Shown here one piece after another: positions 22,840 through 34,560 of a stretch of DNA of 64,000 nucleotides. Both the position numbers and the translations under genes were made by a program. The notes beneath the pieces are model-generated. The model did no database searches. It saw nothing but the letters and a program-made list of their open reading frames with translations, and was not told where the DNA came from. How positions within the stretch are numbered: position 1 is the first letter of the stretch; each line of letters begins with the position of its first letter. The DNA is from Dermanyssus gallinae (taxonomy: Eukaryota; Arthropoda; Arachnida; Mesostigmata; Dermanyssidae): the NCBI GenBank assembly GCA_003439945.1, contig QVRM01005931.1, positions 258,501 through 322,500 on the forward strand, in the 5' to 3' direction.

Positions 22840-25800
22840 TTTAACGAATTGCATGTATATATATATATATATATAATTCGTTAAATAAAATGAAAAATAG
22901 AAGTTCATTCAGCAACATTTTCAACAAAACAGAGACGAAGATCAAATGCATACATACCAAGCACTGAGCAATTGAATTAACTACACTTAATACCAAATAA
23001 AGCATGTATATTGCTACCAATCATACATGCATGCATAATGAGATAAGCGTAAGCATCATCTTTTTAGTAAACCTTTACATACTATCACTCTACATAAATC
23101 AAAGGGAGTTGATCATTAACTACAGCTTTGCCAAGGGTGCAGCGCAGCGCCTACTTTATTTAGAAGGAGTACTCGACTCGACGACTAACGATTCAATTTT
23201 GGCGCACATTTAAGTCCTAAATCAGCGTCCTGGGGGGCGGCCAGCAGTACGAAGTTAGGTATTGTTGGTCGTATCCTTACCTCTCAATGAATGCGTCGGC
23301 CTGTTTCCGGTGACCATTTTCGACGAGTTCGAGGTAAATGTGCACGAAGCACGGGTAGAGAATTGCCGCCAGTTCATAGCGGTAGGAGTCCAGCGATGTT
23401 TCGACAAAAGCGCGCAGAGCCTCGTAAGAGCCTTCAAGCGCGTCGGGATCGCCCGGTGCTCCTGGACGGCTCCCAAGCGCTCCACCAGATGCGGCGTCGT
23501 CGCGTTCAATCTCCGCAACGCTGCCCGATACTTTCGACTCGCGTTTAAGAATTTTTTCGGTTTCCTGTCGAAACCAAAACGAAACGCATTGGCAACATCA
23601 GCAATTAGCTGGAGTGAGTCGTCTGCATAATCGTATAGAGAGAACTGCGCTAGTTAAATCAGATGCCTACTACGCAAACGAATCCGGATCAGATTCAGAC
23701 TACGGCAGTACGAATGCAGTGTTTCAAATATTTTTCACTAGCAAATTTCTCACAAATGTGTCGGCCCCACGCCTATTGCCTAACAGATCAGAAGCAGTTT
23801 TCGCTAACAAAAATGTGTGGGGTATTTTATACGTGACAAAGTACTGACTGAGTCAGTCAGTCAACTAATTCCAAAACAAATTGTTAATGAAACCCACTTC
23901 AAGAAAAAAACCCTTGCAGCAATATTAAGGCTCAGTACAAACAAAGTCACGTAGCAATTCAGGTAACAAGTACTGGAAGCAACGAACACTCGCTATCACA
24001 GCATGTATTTGTAAGTATATATATATATATATATATATACAAGGGCAGATCGAAACGACGGCCTCAATTGATTTCAAATTTGGCGCCAGCAGCACCAGCA
24101 ACGTCTAGAGCCCGCAACACACGAGCACGACCAAACAGAGATCAATAGCATCATTCCCGCCACCAGCCCAGAGGAAACTCCTGAATGACTCAAATCGAAC
24201 GTTCACGTCCACCAACAATACTAATGAGATCATAATTGACGACAATGAATCATTACCCCCACTAACTCATTGAGCCCGTGTCCACTTTCTTGTTGTAGAA
24301 GCGGAATGCTTCTACTTCTTGTATGCAACAAAGTACCCTCTTATAGAGTTTGCTCAGTGATCTCTTAGCTCATTTGATGCATGCTTATGCATATGCTATG
24401 AATATTAACGCGCCGACATAATCCATTGTCTGCAGATGTTAAGGTAACGTATGAGAATCTACCGTAGAGTAATAATAAATATCATATGTTTCTACGCACA
24501 AGCCAGTTCTAACGTCAACTTATGCAAGAAAACTAGAATTTCAAGCCCACAGTAAAAGCAAGGTGTCCATCTTAGCAAACAAAGCCACTTACTAATCCGC
24601 TCTTCTGGCCGCCAATTATTTCGGTCTGCTCCTGCCTTCGATAGGCCAAACTAACTTACGGAGGATGAAGATGTGTCAATGAATTAACATATGTCATGAG
24701 CTGAACTGAAGTATACATTATATATATATATATATAATTTGTACGTCAGTACAGCTCATGACATATGTTAATTAATTCATAAGGGGATGTAATAATAAAT
24801 AAAATAAATATTTCCTGAAAGCGCATAATGTCTTCCGGCTCCTGTAATTGACACACACACTATTACGCAAAGTATTCTCGATTCTTTTGATCGTGTTTGA
24901 CTGTATACTTATTTGTAATTTATTCTTATAGTCTAACATAAATTTGCAAATTTAGCAAATATCACTTCAAAAATGGGAATCTGCTGTCTTTATTAGCAGT
25001 GCGACGATTTTCACCGCCGCCCGGAATGTGCACTCTAAGCATAAGGTTTCACCGCCTGCGTTTTTTAATCCGTTTTTCTCATTAAGTGCCATTGTTTCGT
25101 GTAGAAGGGATCTTTGCCCACAGTAGCCCACCAAGAGAGTGATTACTTCGACGTGTTTATAACTATCCGCTATGTTGAAGCCCAACGCTGACATTTGTCG
25201 GCGGGCTCGATGAATCATCATATTACGGCATTGATGACACCGTAGGTGAGGATGAGGCCAATCGTCGGCTATGAGATAATGAGATGGTTATTCCTCGATT
25301 ACGATTAGACCGATTGGTTGAATTGTAATCGGCAGGGACTGCGTCATGGGAAACGCTGCTGCTTGCTACAACACTGCGCGATGCTAAGCTGTCAGTTATT
25401 TCGCGGCTGTGGGCGCTCACAACATTTTGTCTCGTTGGTCGTCGTAATCAACTACAACAGTGGCAGCTTGCTTATCTTACGCCGCCGGCAGACTTAACGC
25501 TAGACGAGGGCGTAATTAAGAGAACATGTGAGAGGAATAGAGGCTAAAGAGAGAGAGAGAGAGAGTAACGCATATTGACACAAACTGTACGAGATTCGTC
25601 CAGACACAGAGAGAGAGAGAGAGAGAGAGAACCTGAGAAAAGAAGAGAGGAATCGAGATACACAGCGCAAGAAACTGAAGAGAAAGGTGACTTGACATAT
25701 AGAAATCGAGAGAGACACAGACAGATCGAGAGAGCACGAGAAACGTGGACTGAGAGAGGGCGAAATCGTCCGTCGTTTGGCAACCAGACGTTATCATATT

Positions 25801-28214
25801 AGCGGTGGCAGTGACGGACGCCACACTCACCGCTGCAGAGTTAGAGAGACTCGGTTAGACGCCGACTACTACTACTACTACTACTGTTACAAGGGTGAGG
25901 CGACGGCAGTGCCGTTATTCGTTGTCTGTATCATCATCCACATCATCATCATCGTCGTTATGGCCATTATTGCGGCAATCTAGGCAGCACGAGTAGCAAC
26001 ATCAGCGGGAGCAGCCGCAGCAACAACAACGACGACGACAACAGCAACAACAACAACAACAACAACGACGACAAGTCTTTCGTAAGTATACAGCAAGTAT
26101 CATGCTACTGGCCAGGCTATACGCGGCTAGCAAGCCTTCACCCGGCAGGCACCCGGAGAGAGTCAGATGCGGATGAGATTGTGGCAAAACCGCAGGGAAT
26201 CATTGGCCGCGGTGGCGGTGGTGGCTACTACTGCAGCAGCACCAGCAGCGACATCGGCATTCGCATTGTCAGTGAGCTTGGCTTGCCCAGAGAGTAGAAT
26301 AGAGTGGAGCTCCTGATGAGATGGCGAAGCGTATTATAAAGTCAGGCCATCGACATCGACTTTAGCGAGAACGAGCAGGAGGAGGAAAAAGGCTACGGAC
26401 GAGGACGACGACGACAACAACAGGAGCAGCAGAAGAAGTAACAACAGCAGCAACAACAACAATAAGAGCAACAGCAGCAACAACAACGACAGCAGCAGCG
26501 CTACAAGCTCTTAGTACAGATCTCCTTACTGGTTGGTGTTCGGGTGCTAATGCTTGCTGGTGGGTAGTTTGTTAGTGTATGTCTAGATTGTATTCGTACT
26601 GTGAGAGCTATTCGTGGTGCTACTGGCTAGTGTCATTGTTGTTTCTGCTGCTGCAGCTAATGTTGTTGTCAGCGCTAATGTTATTGTTGTCGTTGTTGTT
26701 GTTGTTGTAGTCTCAGTTAGAAACAGCAGCAGCAGCTTTGCCACAACAAGTGGTTTTACAGTTAGAAGAACAAGTGCCGATAGAACATACGGCGGCGGTC
26801 GTGGCCACGAAAAACCGAGGTGGATCCGCTGGTGACTATCTTTTGCTTGCTGGATTAGCGCTTATGTGAAAAATTCAACCAACAACGAGAAGACTAAGGT
26901 CAGAAAGCACTGCGGGGCCGTGGTTACCTACAAGTGTGGTCCACGCTTTACAACTCAGCACTGTCTCAATCGTGTTCGCTCTGTTCCTTTAATTCTCTCA
27001 TTGGTTCCCGCTCTCTCTCTCTCTCTCCCCCGCAATCCATGTCTCTACTCTAAACCTTACTCGAAATTCGAATATCAGGAGTGCGTCACATAGCTTAGCA
27101 GTGTAAAAACGACACCATCAAGTACAGCGACGACGACGACGACGACAGCGTACACATGAACAGACAACAATGAACAAAAACCACACCAACTGTGGCAAAT
27201 AGCCAGAACTCGAGTTAGCTAGCGGCTTGATCGTGAAATATGTAAGCCGTAGTCCAAATCAAACAAACTTGCCTTGAATTCTAAATAACCAGCCAGTGCT
27301 TATCGCAGCGGCAGCAGCAGCACCCGTCGTCTGTCTTAAGTGTGTTGAACTATACTGCTAATTAGCCGCCTCTAGAAATACTAGAGGGCCACGTGTGGTT
27401 TCGCTCGTGACACTTGTCTGTCACTTGGTTTTGTCTTTGTCACCACAGCGGGATTATAGAGAGGAGAAGAACGAGAGCGCAGACAGGACGCGGTCTCCTT
27501 ACCCCAGGGGTTTTTCGGCGAGCGACTAACGCAGCTTTGTGCACAAGCGTAAGCGAACCGACAAACTATTTGGCGTGCGTCTGTACACGAGTCCGCTGGT
27601 TCGAATCGATCACATCATGGCACACCCGGTGTCATCCGATCTTCCCGATGGCCGAGCGCTACACAATCCGTACCATCAGGTGCTTTCGGCAGCTGTTGAC
27701 CTTATCGCGGGAACCGCCGGAGGAACAGCCAATGTTCTTGTTGGACAACCCCTCGACACCGTCAAGGCAAGTAGTTCTGCATGCACATAATATATTTGTG
27801 TCTTTTTTTTCACAATTTGAGTAGTGGCCGCACTGTACCGTGGGGCCATCAATCATTATAGCGGGTCCGCTTTTGAGGACAAGACGGGGGAATCTTGCCG
27901 GTGATATAGCCTCTGTAATAACCTTACGAATGAGGTGCTGCCAGATGTGCACATCTACCACCACAGGGTGCCATCCTAGGAGGACGTTGTCACCTCATAG
28001 AAGTTGTCCATCAGTCCTAACAGCAAATTCTGATAAGATCATAGCTGGAAAAAGCGCTTTCAAAAAACCCAGGTGGCTAAAGGCAAGTACACATATATGC
28101 GAAAATCGTTTCTTTTCGAGTTTTGTGCCTTGCTATATTCGTAGGGTGGTATCTTGAAATTAAAGCAAATTCACAATACACTTTTTTTACCTTCCTTTGC
28201 GCCAGTATGGAACA

Positions 28215-28268
<54 letters not shown>

Positions 28269-31200
28269 CTTTTGTACCTGGTTCGGCAGGGATGCTTTGG
28301 ATCCAAACGGCTAAACGAGCCGCTTTTGAAAGGGTGCTAGCAGTCGACGGGAGTCATGCCTTATATGAGTATGAAAAACATGACATATCTCATCTATTTC
28401 CAACTCAGTCGATTGTAATTCGACTCACCGGCTTCGACCCGCTGCGATGTAAGCCAGTCTAGATTTACATCAATATATCGTGAATGAGCGCAGAGTACAC
28501 AATGGAGGGATGCTGTGGGCGAGAAGGAAAATAAGTTGCAACATGATAAGGTACCGAATACCGCTATATGAACTCCTACTCGAAACTTAGCTGCGAGCAA
28601 ATACGGCGTACAAATAAAGAGGGTACGGGTAAAATTATCGTCTCTCGTCTCCTATGAGGAATTAAGCAAGACGTTGCGACGTCATCCACTTTCAGGTAAA
28701 AATGCAAGCATTCCCTAAACTGTATCCATCGACGATCCAGTGCTTTACGAGGACGCTAAAGCAAGACGGGATATTTCGTGGACTCTATGCTGGCACCCTG
28801 CCTGCTCTGGCAGCGAACGTAGCTGAAAACTCGGTGCTATTTTGCGCTTATGGCGTGTGTCAGCAATTTGTGCAGAAGATTGTTAACAAGCCTGCGGCTG
28901 CAGATTTGTCCCCTTAGAGAACGCCTCGGCAGGCTTCTTCGCGGCGTTCTTTTCATCTCTTACGCTCTGCCCGACCGAGTTGGTGAAGTGTCGTTTGCAA
29001 GCGGTGCGCGAGTCCAACCAGGGTACAAATGTGTCGGCGTTCCGACTGACCGCCGACATCTGGCGTCAAGATGGCCCACGGGGATTCTTTAAAGGTCTGA
29101 CTCCGACCTTCGCCAGGGAAATGCCGGGTTACTTCTTCTTCTTCGGAGGCTACGAACTCTCGAGAGTATGGCTAACACCAGACGGCAAAACAAAGGACGA
29201 AATTGGACCGCTACGAACTATTGTCGCAGGAGGTAAAGACTAATGACAAAATACATTAAGGAAATTTGGACAATAGAGAAATACGAGTCATGTGCATATA
29301 TCTCGTTGCTTCTTCCCGGCGCTACTAACTCTCAGCACCCATGCTGCGAACGTATACGAATTTCAGGTATCGGAGGGACGTGTTTATGGGTATCAATCTT
29401 TCCTGCCGACGTGATCAAGTCCCGGATGCAGATCTCACACGAGCCCGGCTTGACAGCTTCTCGGGTCATGCGCGACCTCGTTCGCCGAGACGGTGTGCTC
29501 GCCCTATACAACGGTCTTCTACCAACCGTGCTGAGAACATTTCCCTCAACGGGGGCCCTTTTTGTCGCCTACGAATACTCACGAAAAGAGCTTAACTCGC
29601 TCTTTTTTGGCAGCTAGCCAAATTAGTGCCTCGTGGAATTCATGTGTTGCAGACGTGACCAAGCACCGCAAGTCCCGGTGACTATAAACTAACTATGATC
29701 GTGTGGATGTCAAAGACGACTGCGACACGTGCCTGAATGTGTTGCGCTCTCGTGAAGGCGTCGAACTAGGCTTATTAAATGAGACACATGTCTGTCGGAG
29801 AGGGAGAGAAATGACACTGAGTTGATTACGATAGTAAAGACGCAAAAGACACCTGTGAGCCAAAGAAATAAAAACTAATTGCATTTTTCTCTTCTTCTTC
29901 AATAATCAGTTGGACTTGTTTTTGACTAACGACGATGCTCTTGATAGAAACCTAAACATGCACATCAACAATATGCTAAATAATTACGACTGAAACATGA
30001 CTAAGTTGACCGATTCTTGCAATACTTATATGTGCAGTAATTACTACTTGGTTTAGCGCGAGAGAAGATGTGAGAAGAAGTTAACCGCGAGTGTACACGT
30101 AAAAAGAGTGACCCCAGGCAACAAAAAATACCAGAAGGAACGCCTTAGCTTGTTGTGGATCGGGTGCATGCCTAATCACTCAGTAAGTAGTTGCCGCTAT
30201 GTTTTTAATAGCAATCTGACCAAATGTCACTCACCTGCAGATTGTGTTTCCGGAGGAAGTCGAGAACAAGCTGCAACGAGATCGCATCGCCCGTCTTGGG
30301 TGTCGTCTGCCTGTTGTTGTTGTTGTTGTTGCTGTGAGTGGTGCCCGTTTGTAACTTGTCGACTGATCCTACAGTTACACCTCCGCCATTGACTACGACC
30401 GTCAACGACGTTTCCTTCGTTGTCGATGCTGTTGCACTGTCTGACGCCGATGGTGAAGATGATGTCGGGGACGATGTTGGTGGTAATGATAATGCCGATG
30501 ATGCTGATGGTGGTGGTGGTGGTGGTGATGATGATGGTACTGATGGTGCTTCTGTTGTTGATGCGCCAGTAGCTGTGGTCGATTCCGTTGTCGTTGTTGT
30601 TGTTGTTGCTGTTGGTCTTGTTGTTGTTGTTGTTGTTGCTGCTAATGACGATGCTGTCGTTGCGGATTGTTGTGTTGTTGCTGTGGTTGTTGTTGTTATT
30701 GTCTTTGCCGTTGTCGTCGTCGTTGTCGCTCCTGCTGTGGGTACGATTGAAGGTTTGATGTGTGGTGCTACCGCTAGAAGGCGCCCTCTGTGACAACAAC
30801 GACGACGATGACGACATTGATGATGATGGTAATAATGATGATGATGATGTTGTAGTTGCTGCTGCTGCCGTTGTTGTAGTTGCTGTCATCGTCGTCGTCG
30901 CCGTCGTCGCCGTCGTCGTTGGTGAGGAAGAGGCTGTCGATAGTTCGGGTACATCACCATTGATTGGCGTTCGGCCACCGGTCGAGCCGCCGTCCACCAG
31001 CGGACTTAACGTACCCGGTTGCCCGGTTCCATCAGGTTCCTGCTTGACCTTGAAAGGCCCATTTTGGCTCGGTAGGCTGCCATTCTCCAGAACGGCTCCG
31101 GTCGTGCTGGAAGAGGTCGTCGTCGTTGTCGTCGCCGTCGTCGTCGATGTTGCCGTGCCGTGCAACCGCTTCAACGCCTCCTGCTTGATGATACTGTCCA

Positions 31201-31648
31201 CGACCCGGTGCACGGCCTCAGTCGACGCGACGGTATCGGGCGACTCGGTCTTCACGTGACTCTCGTCCATCGGCCGACCGATGAGGCCACTACCACGCGG
31301 CGGCGGCGGCGGTAGAGGCGGGGGCGGTGGTGGTGGCTGTAGCAGCTGCGTCTCTGGGTCCTCACCCGACGGTTCTTCACTCTTCACTTCACCGTTGGGC
31401 AGTCGTAAACCCCCACCCACACCACCACCCCCACCACCAGTTAACAGCGCTGCCTGTGGCGAGCTCGAGCCATGGGGACTACTTGCCCGACCACCTGTCG
31501 AATGGCCATTTGACAGGTGGCCCCCCCGACCTGCAACCATGTCCTGATGATGTTGTTGTTGTTGTTGTTGCTCTGATGTTGGCGGTACAGGCTGTTGTTG
31601 TTGCTGTTGTTGTTGTTGACTGCTGCCTGCTGTTGTTGTCGACAGCAT
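18721..31648 (-). CDS. TAF5: Transcription initiation factor TFIID subunit 5 (TAF5), seven exons
   Basis: Exons on the minus strand are 31648-30235, 23564-23281, 22657-22321, 21295-21010, 20642-20411, 19980-19763 and 19250-18721; all phases agree and all introns are GT-AG. TAF5 is a scaffold subunit of TFIID. The LisH motif spans exons 1-2 (LQLVLDFLRKHNLQ joined to ETEKILKRESKV). Exons 2-3 encode the TAF5 N-terminal domain (LYPCFVHIYLELVENGH, DAVSGSTMGEA). Exon 4 has an acidic/Lys-rich linker and DPNAPPSNRIPLPELRD. Exons 5-7 encode the WD40 propeller (RLWATDSYQPLRVFAGHYAD; NSNYVATGSTDRSVRLWD) and end FTRRNLLLAAGSPV. Sequence from LisH onward is strongly conserved and intact. The product would be near 1,100 residues, longer than vertebrate TAF5 because of the N-terminal extension. 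Intron 1 (23565-30234) contains the SLC25A15 gene in opposite orientation. Confidence 0.95.
19251..19762 (-). other. TAF5 intron 6 with (AT)n and a SINE
   Basis: This intron carries an (AT)n tract at about 19,297-19,360 and the minus-strand SINE family B copy at 19,545-19,702. Confidence 0.85.
19545..19702 (-). repeat. SINE family B, copy 2
   Basis: Its reverse complement aligns with 1177-1335: TCTAGGGG.CTAG at the head, a B box (CCGGTTTCGATTCC), GATTTTCTTTAAGCG, then AAACCATACCGCTAAGGATCAGCGA. Identity is about 80% by eye, indicating old copies. Confidence 0.8.
19981..20410 (-). other. TAF5 intron 5
   Basis: This 430-bp GT-AG intron is AT-rich. I see nothing else in it. Confidence 0.85.
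20643..21009 (-). repeat. TAF5 intron 4, mostly (AT)n
   Basis: Three (AT)n tracts (20,677-20,728, 20,742-20,774 and 20,928-20,962) fill much of this 367-bp intron. A TTTAGTCTACA/TTTAATCTACA direct repeat precedes the first two. Confidence 0.85.
21296..22320 (-). other. TAF5 intron 3
   Basis: This 1.0-kb AT-rich intron shows no recognisable element or exon. Confidence 0.8.
22658..23280 (-). other. TAF5 intron 2, with a large palindrome
   Basis: This intron contains (AT)n and an 18-bp perfect inverted repeat (22,766-22,783 and 22,875-22,892) with a direct partial copy of one arm between them. Confidence 0.8.
22766..22892. repeat. Palindrome with (AT)n core
   Basis: CATTTTATTTAACGAATT at 22,766-22,783 is perfectly inverted at 22,875-22,892, and TTTAACGAATTGCAT is repeated directly at about 22,841-22,855. 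The centre is (AT)n with a T12 run, so the sequence can fold into a long hairpin or cruciform. Confidence 0.8.
23565..27616. other. TAF5 intron 1, part upstream of the nested SLC25A15 gene
   Basis: About 4 kb with no conserved exon on either strand. It contains (AT)n at 24,017-24,040, a long palindrome at 24,679-24,780, (GA)n tracts at 25,549-25,630, and CAG/CAA/GAC repeats at 26,000-26,070 and 26,390-26,510. A mariner-TIR-like TACAAGGGCAGATCGAA lies at about 24,039. The last few hundred bases probably include the SLC25A15 promoter and 5'UTR. Confidence 0.55.
24679..24780. repeat. Long imperfect palindrome around (AT)n
   Basis: Arms 24,679-24,720 and 24,735-24,780 are inverted copies (ATGAATTAACATATGTCATG / CATGACATATGTTAATTAAT), about 85% identical and joined by (AT)n. 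Confidence 0.75.
27617..29617 (+). CDS. SLC25A15: Mitochondrial ornithine carrier (SLC25A15/ORNT type), nested in TAF5 intron 1
   Basis: Three exons: 27617-27766 (ATG MAHPVSSDLP), 28696-29232 and 29367-29617 (stop TAG), about 312 residues, near the usual 300. The family exchanges ornithine and citrulline across the inner mitochondrial membrane. Three mitochondrial-carrier signatures are visible: QPLDTVK in repeat 1, CPTELVK in repeat 2, and FPADVIK in repeat 3. Also seen are NVAENSVLFCAYG and PGYFFFFGGYELSR, which are diagnostic of ORNT-type carriers. Intron 1 uses a GC donor (AAG|GCAAGT) with a normal CAG acceptor; intron 2 is GT-AG. In exon 2 the frame breaks after DLSP: a C4 run (28910-28913) leads straight into TAG at 28915. 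One additional C would keep the frame into ENASAGFFA, so a homopolymer indel is the likeliest cause. Confidence 0.9.
27767..28695 (+). other. SLC25A15 intron 1 (GC-AG)
   Basis: This 929-bp intron begins GCAAGT and ends TTTCAG. It contains an (AT)n tract at 28,224-28,267 and no recognisable exon. Confidence 0.8.
29618..30234. other. SLC25A15 3' flank and remainder of TAF5 intron 1
   Basis: This AT-rich stretch lies between the SLC25A15 stop and the TAF5 exon 1 donor. It contains a candidate AATAAA at 29,867 and nothing else I recognise. Confidence 0.7.
29867..29872 (+). promoter_or_regulatory. Candidate polyadenylation signal AATAAA for SLC25A15
   Basis: The hexamer lies 250 nt after the SLC25A15 stop. 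Termination here would keep the nested transcript clear of TAF5 exon 1. Confidence 0.5.
30235..31648 (-). CDS. TAF5: TAF5 exon 1: low-complexity N-terminal extension plus LisH start, with a frame break
   Basis: The ATG at 31648 opens a frame of polyQ, Gly/Pro-rich and Thr/Ser-rich sequence. It contains four psi-K-x-E sites (VKSEEP, VKTESP, IKQEA, VKQEPD), the consensus for SUMO attachment. The last 57 codons before the donor at 30234, including the LisH half, lie in a different frame whose nearest upstream stop is TGA at 30,886-30,888. So a one-base indel or a short intron must lie upstream, most likely around 30,780-30,885, in GAC/CAT/CAA repeat sequence. That downstream frame is also Thr/Ser/Pro-rich and protein-like. 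The exact start is uncertain because polyQ/polyT continues upstream without a diagnostic motif. Confidence 0.6.
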
Positions 31649-32375
31649 GCTGCAGTGTCGGTGCAGCGGCGGCGGTGGAGTTGTTGTTCCCAGTAGTTGT
31701 TGTTGCTGCTGTTGTTGTTGTTGTTGCTGCTGTCGTTGCTGTTGTTGTTGTTGTTGCTGTGGTGGTGGACACAGTCACCGGCGTGGTCGGCGCTGCTGCT
31801 GGGGCTGTGGCGGCGGCAGTTGCCGTCGAAGTCGCGGCACTGTGGTGGTAGCCATCTCGCATTGGTCCCTCTCCGCAAGCCGGAGACGTGTCAATTGCAT
31901 CGTCAACGACCGGAGCGCCTATAGAGAGAGATACAGACAGGCGGACAGACAGACAAACAGATATAGCGAGATGAGAGCGAGACAGAGAGATAATCATTCG
32001 TTTGTGAACGGTGAACATTGGGATAAATGCACACGTATATCCTACACATGACGAAACACATTAGACGAGTGTGAGTCAATGCACGTCGTTGTTGTTTCGG
32101 GTCGTCACCGGTAACAAATTAGGACACTTCAGAAAGCCAAGTGGGCGAACGGAGGAGGTGTTAATGTCGAAGCAAAGATAGACAAAAACAACAGCTGCTG
32201 ATTGATTACAATCGTGCCAGTATTGTTTCAAAAGCTTGAACCTGACATAAAGGCGAACGTATGTCAGGTTTGCGACAATCGCCTAATTTCAACAAGTCGC
32301 AAGCACTTCGCCACATTATTCAAACTATTATCCGCCCGACGGTGTAACCTGAACTGAGCCACACGTTAGCCTGAG

Positions 32376-32418
<43 letters not shown>

Positions 32419-33010
32419 TGCACTCAGACTTATCAAACAAATCGCTTGGATACTACATATTATATAATATAACAAGACAAAGTTAATACTAATAAAAGTA
32501 TGTATTAGTACTGTCGTTATCACAAAAAGGTTCCGCCAATCAAACCAGTGACAACGCGTGCAAAACCACTACAAACTTGTACATAATATTTGTACTTGAC
32601 TAAGGTGTTGTCTAACTCGGTCGTCTGCGCACTATATATTAAGTCGATGCTGATGGTCTTAAGATGGAATTCCACAATTAGAACGACTGGGCAGAAATTC
32701 AGAAAGCTATATACGACTTGAGCGACTGGCGCGCAATAAATAAAATGACAATCTGTTTCAAATACGCGGATCCAAGAATTAAAACATTACATGCGGGATC
32801 TACTATTTCATTCTCAACAAGATCTGGGTGCCTAAAGTCCTGAGGGTCACGCTGGTAAGATCAAGCTTTACGTCACTATGAACTAAGCTCTTAGTGTACG
32901 TAAAATTGACGCACTGCACCTATTATTAGGCGTCTTTTTTGAAATAAGGACGTTGCATTACTTGAGCGAGTGCACAAAAGCTGAGATGGGACATGTACGC
33001 CTGCGTGTCT

Positions 33011-33064
<54 letters not shown>

Positions 33065-33907
33065 TAGTGTGGCGAAAACAATTGCACATAAGGCTAAACA
33101 AGAAGCATTTTGTCTGATTATCATAAAGAAACAAAAAAAACAATATTTAGTTTTCCCAGCATCACGATAGGTGCAAAATATTCCGATAAAACACGCCCGT
33201 AATCGGCATTATCTATCATATGCATATATGGTGTGGCAATCTTTAAACAGGGCCTGCATCTCTGAAACTTCCGCCAACAGACGGAAAGGGAGCGAAGAGA
33301 GATAGAATTAAGGAAGAACAGAGACAGAGAGGGGGAGCAACCTCAGAACCTGCTTATTTAGCAGTGTCTGCCTTGGCACCATTCCTCTCGTCGGACCGGT
33401 TGACTACAAACGTGCGCTATGTGAGGGCGCCAACGAAAGAGGCGGTTCGCTTAGTTTCGTCCTATATATATATATGGTATAAAGAGGTGACATGTGCATT
33501 TAGGTATACATGCCAAGCAAATAATACATCAATATATTCATTCCACTAACAATTTTTGCTAGTTTGTAGCGTACAGATATAACATATCCGCGCAACGCTA
33601 CACGCTGTAGAGCAACTAACGCGGAGACTGACTGACAGAGCCGTATCATTTTTCGCTCATATATAACCTGTTGCGTCGCGGTGGTAGCAGTAGTGTAGTA
33701 CTGCTTGCAACTGCGTCTTTATGTCTGTATGTCTTTCTGCGTGTCCATCCATGCCCGAGCAGATGTGTCGTGGCGTTTAATCTAGTTAAGTCACATCAAG
33801 TAATGATCTAACTAATCGAATAATCGATTAATTGATCAACGGGCCGAAGCATAATACCGCAGTGAAACGTCTCCGTCACTTTACGGTGTTGGCAGTCATG
33901 GACCCGG

Positions 33908-33977
<70 letters not shown>

Positions 33978-34560
33978 GGTTAGTGGACTCAGCAGCATCC
34001 GAATTGCCACTGCCACCGCAGCTATCATGGTCAAGCAGTCATACGCATCCAGTCAACTAATCTAGTACTCATTGGACGGCTGGTTATGAAGGTTGATGTT
34101 AAAAAGGTGTGCTCTCGCCGAAGCCTCACTGCAGCCGTTACGTAGCCGCGTAGCGGGACCGTCATTCATTCGCTGCCCCTGTTGTTGTTATTTCTGTTGT
34201 TGTTGCTGCGGCTATTATGCTATTGTTATTGTACCTGTTATTGCTCGCATTCATCATCATCATTAGTTTTGTTGTTACTATCTGTCAAACGAGTGTCATT
34301 CAATTATGCCGAGCAATTATGTCGTAGTCCACTTTAAAAAAAATCTGTTGTCTCTGATTCCCACGTTCGACATCTGCTATTAGCGTTGCTGCTGCTGCTG
34401 TTGCTGTCAATGGAGCTGTGGTTGTTCGTATTGTTTAAGCTGTCCCCAGTGCTTATCAGCATCGGTTGCACTGTTTATATATATATATATATATATATGA
34501 TGATTATTATTAGCCACTAAGTATTGGTATTAATACGGCGGATCATTGTTACCAGCACTA
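31649..34560. other. 5' flank of TAF5 and non-coding DNA
   Basis: The first 250 bp on the minus strand is (CAA/CAG)-rich and may be TAF5 5'UTR or more N-terminal coding. Beyond that I see (AT)n at 32,380-32,411, 33,010-33,045 (running into GAGA) and 33,909-33,974, and no conserved coding sequence. Confidence 0.5.

Noticed and set aside
24967..25221. 84-codon minus-strand frame with a true ATG in TAF5 intron 1
   Set aside because: No recognisable domain, no splice or composition support, and a length expected by chance.
25516..25830. Ser/Leu-rich minus-strand frames resembling signal or membrane sequence
   Set aside because: They come from (GA)n repeats read on the opposite strand.
30227..31259. 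Val/Asp-rich plus-strand frames opposite TAF5 exon 1
   Set aside because: They are shadows of the Thr/Asn/Gln repeat coding on the minus strand.
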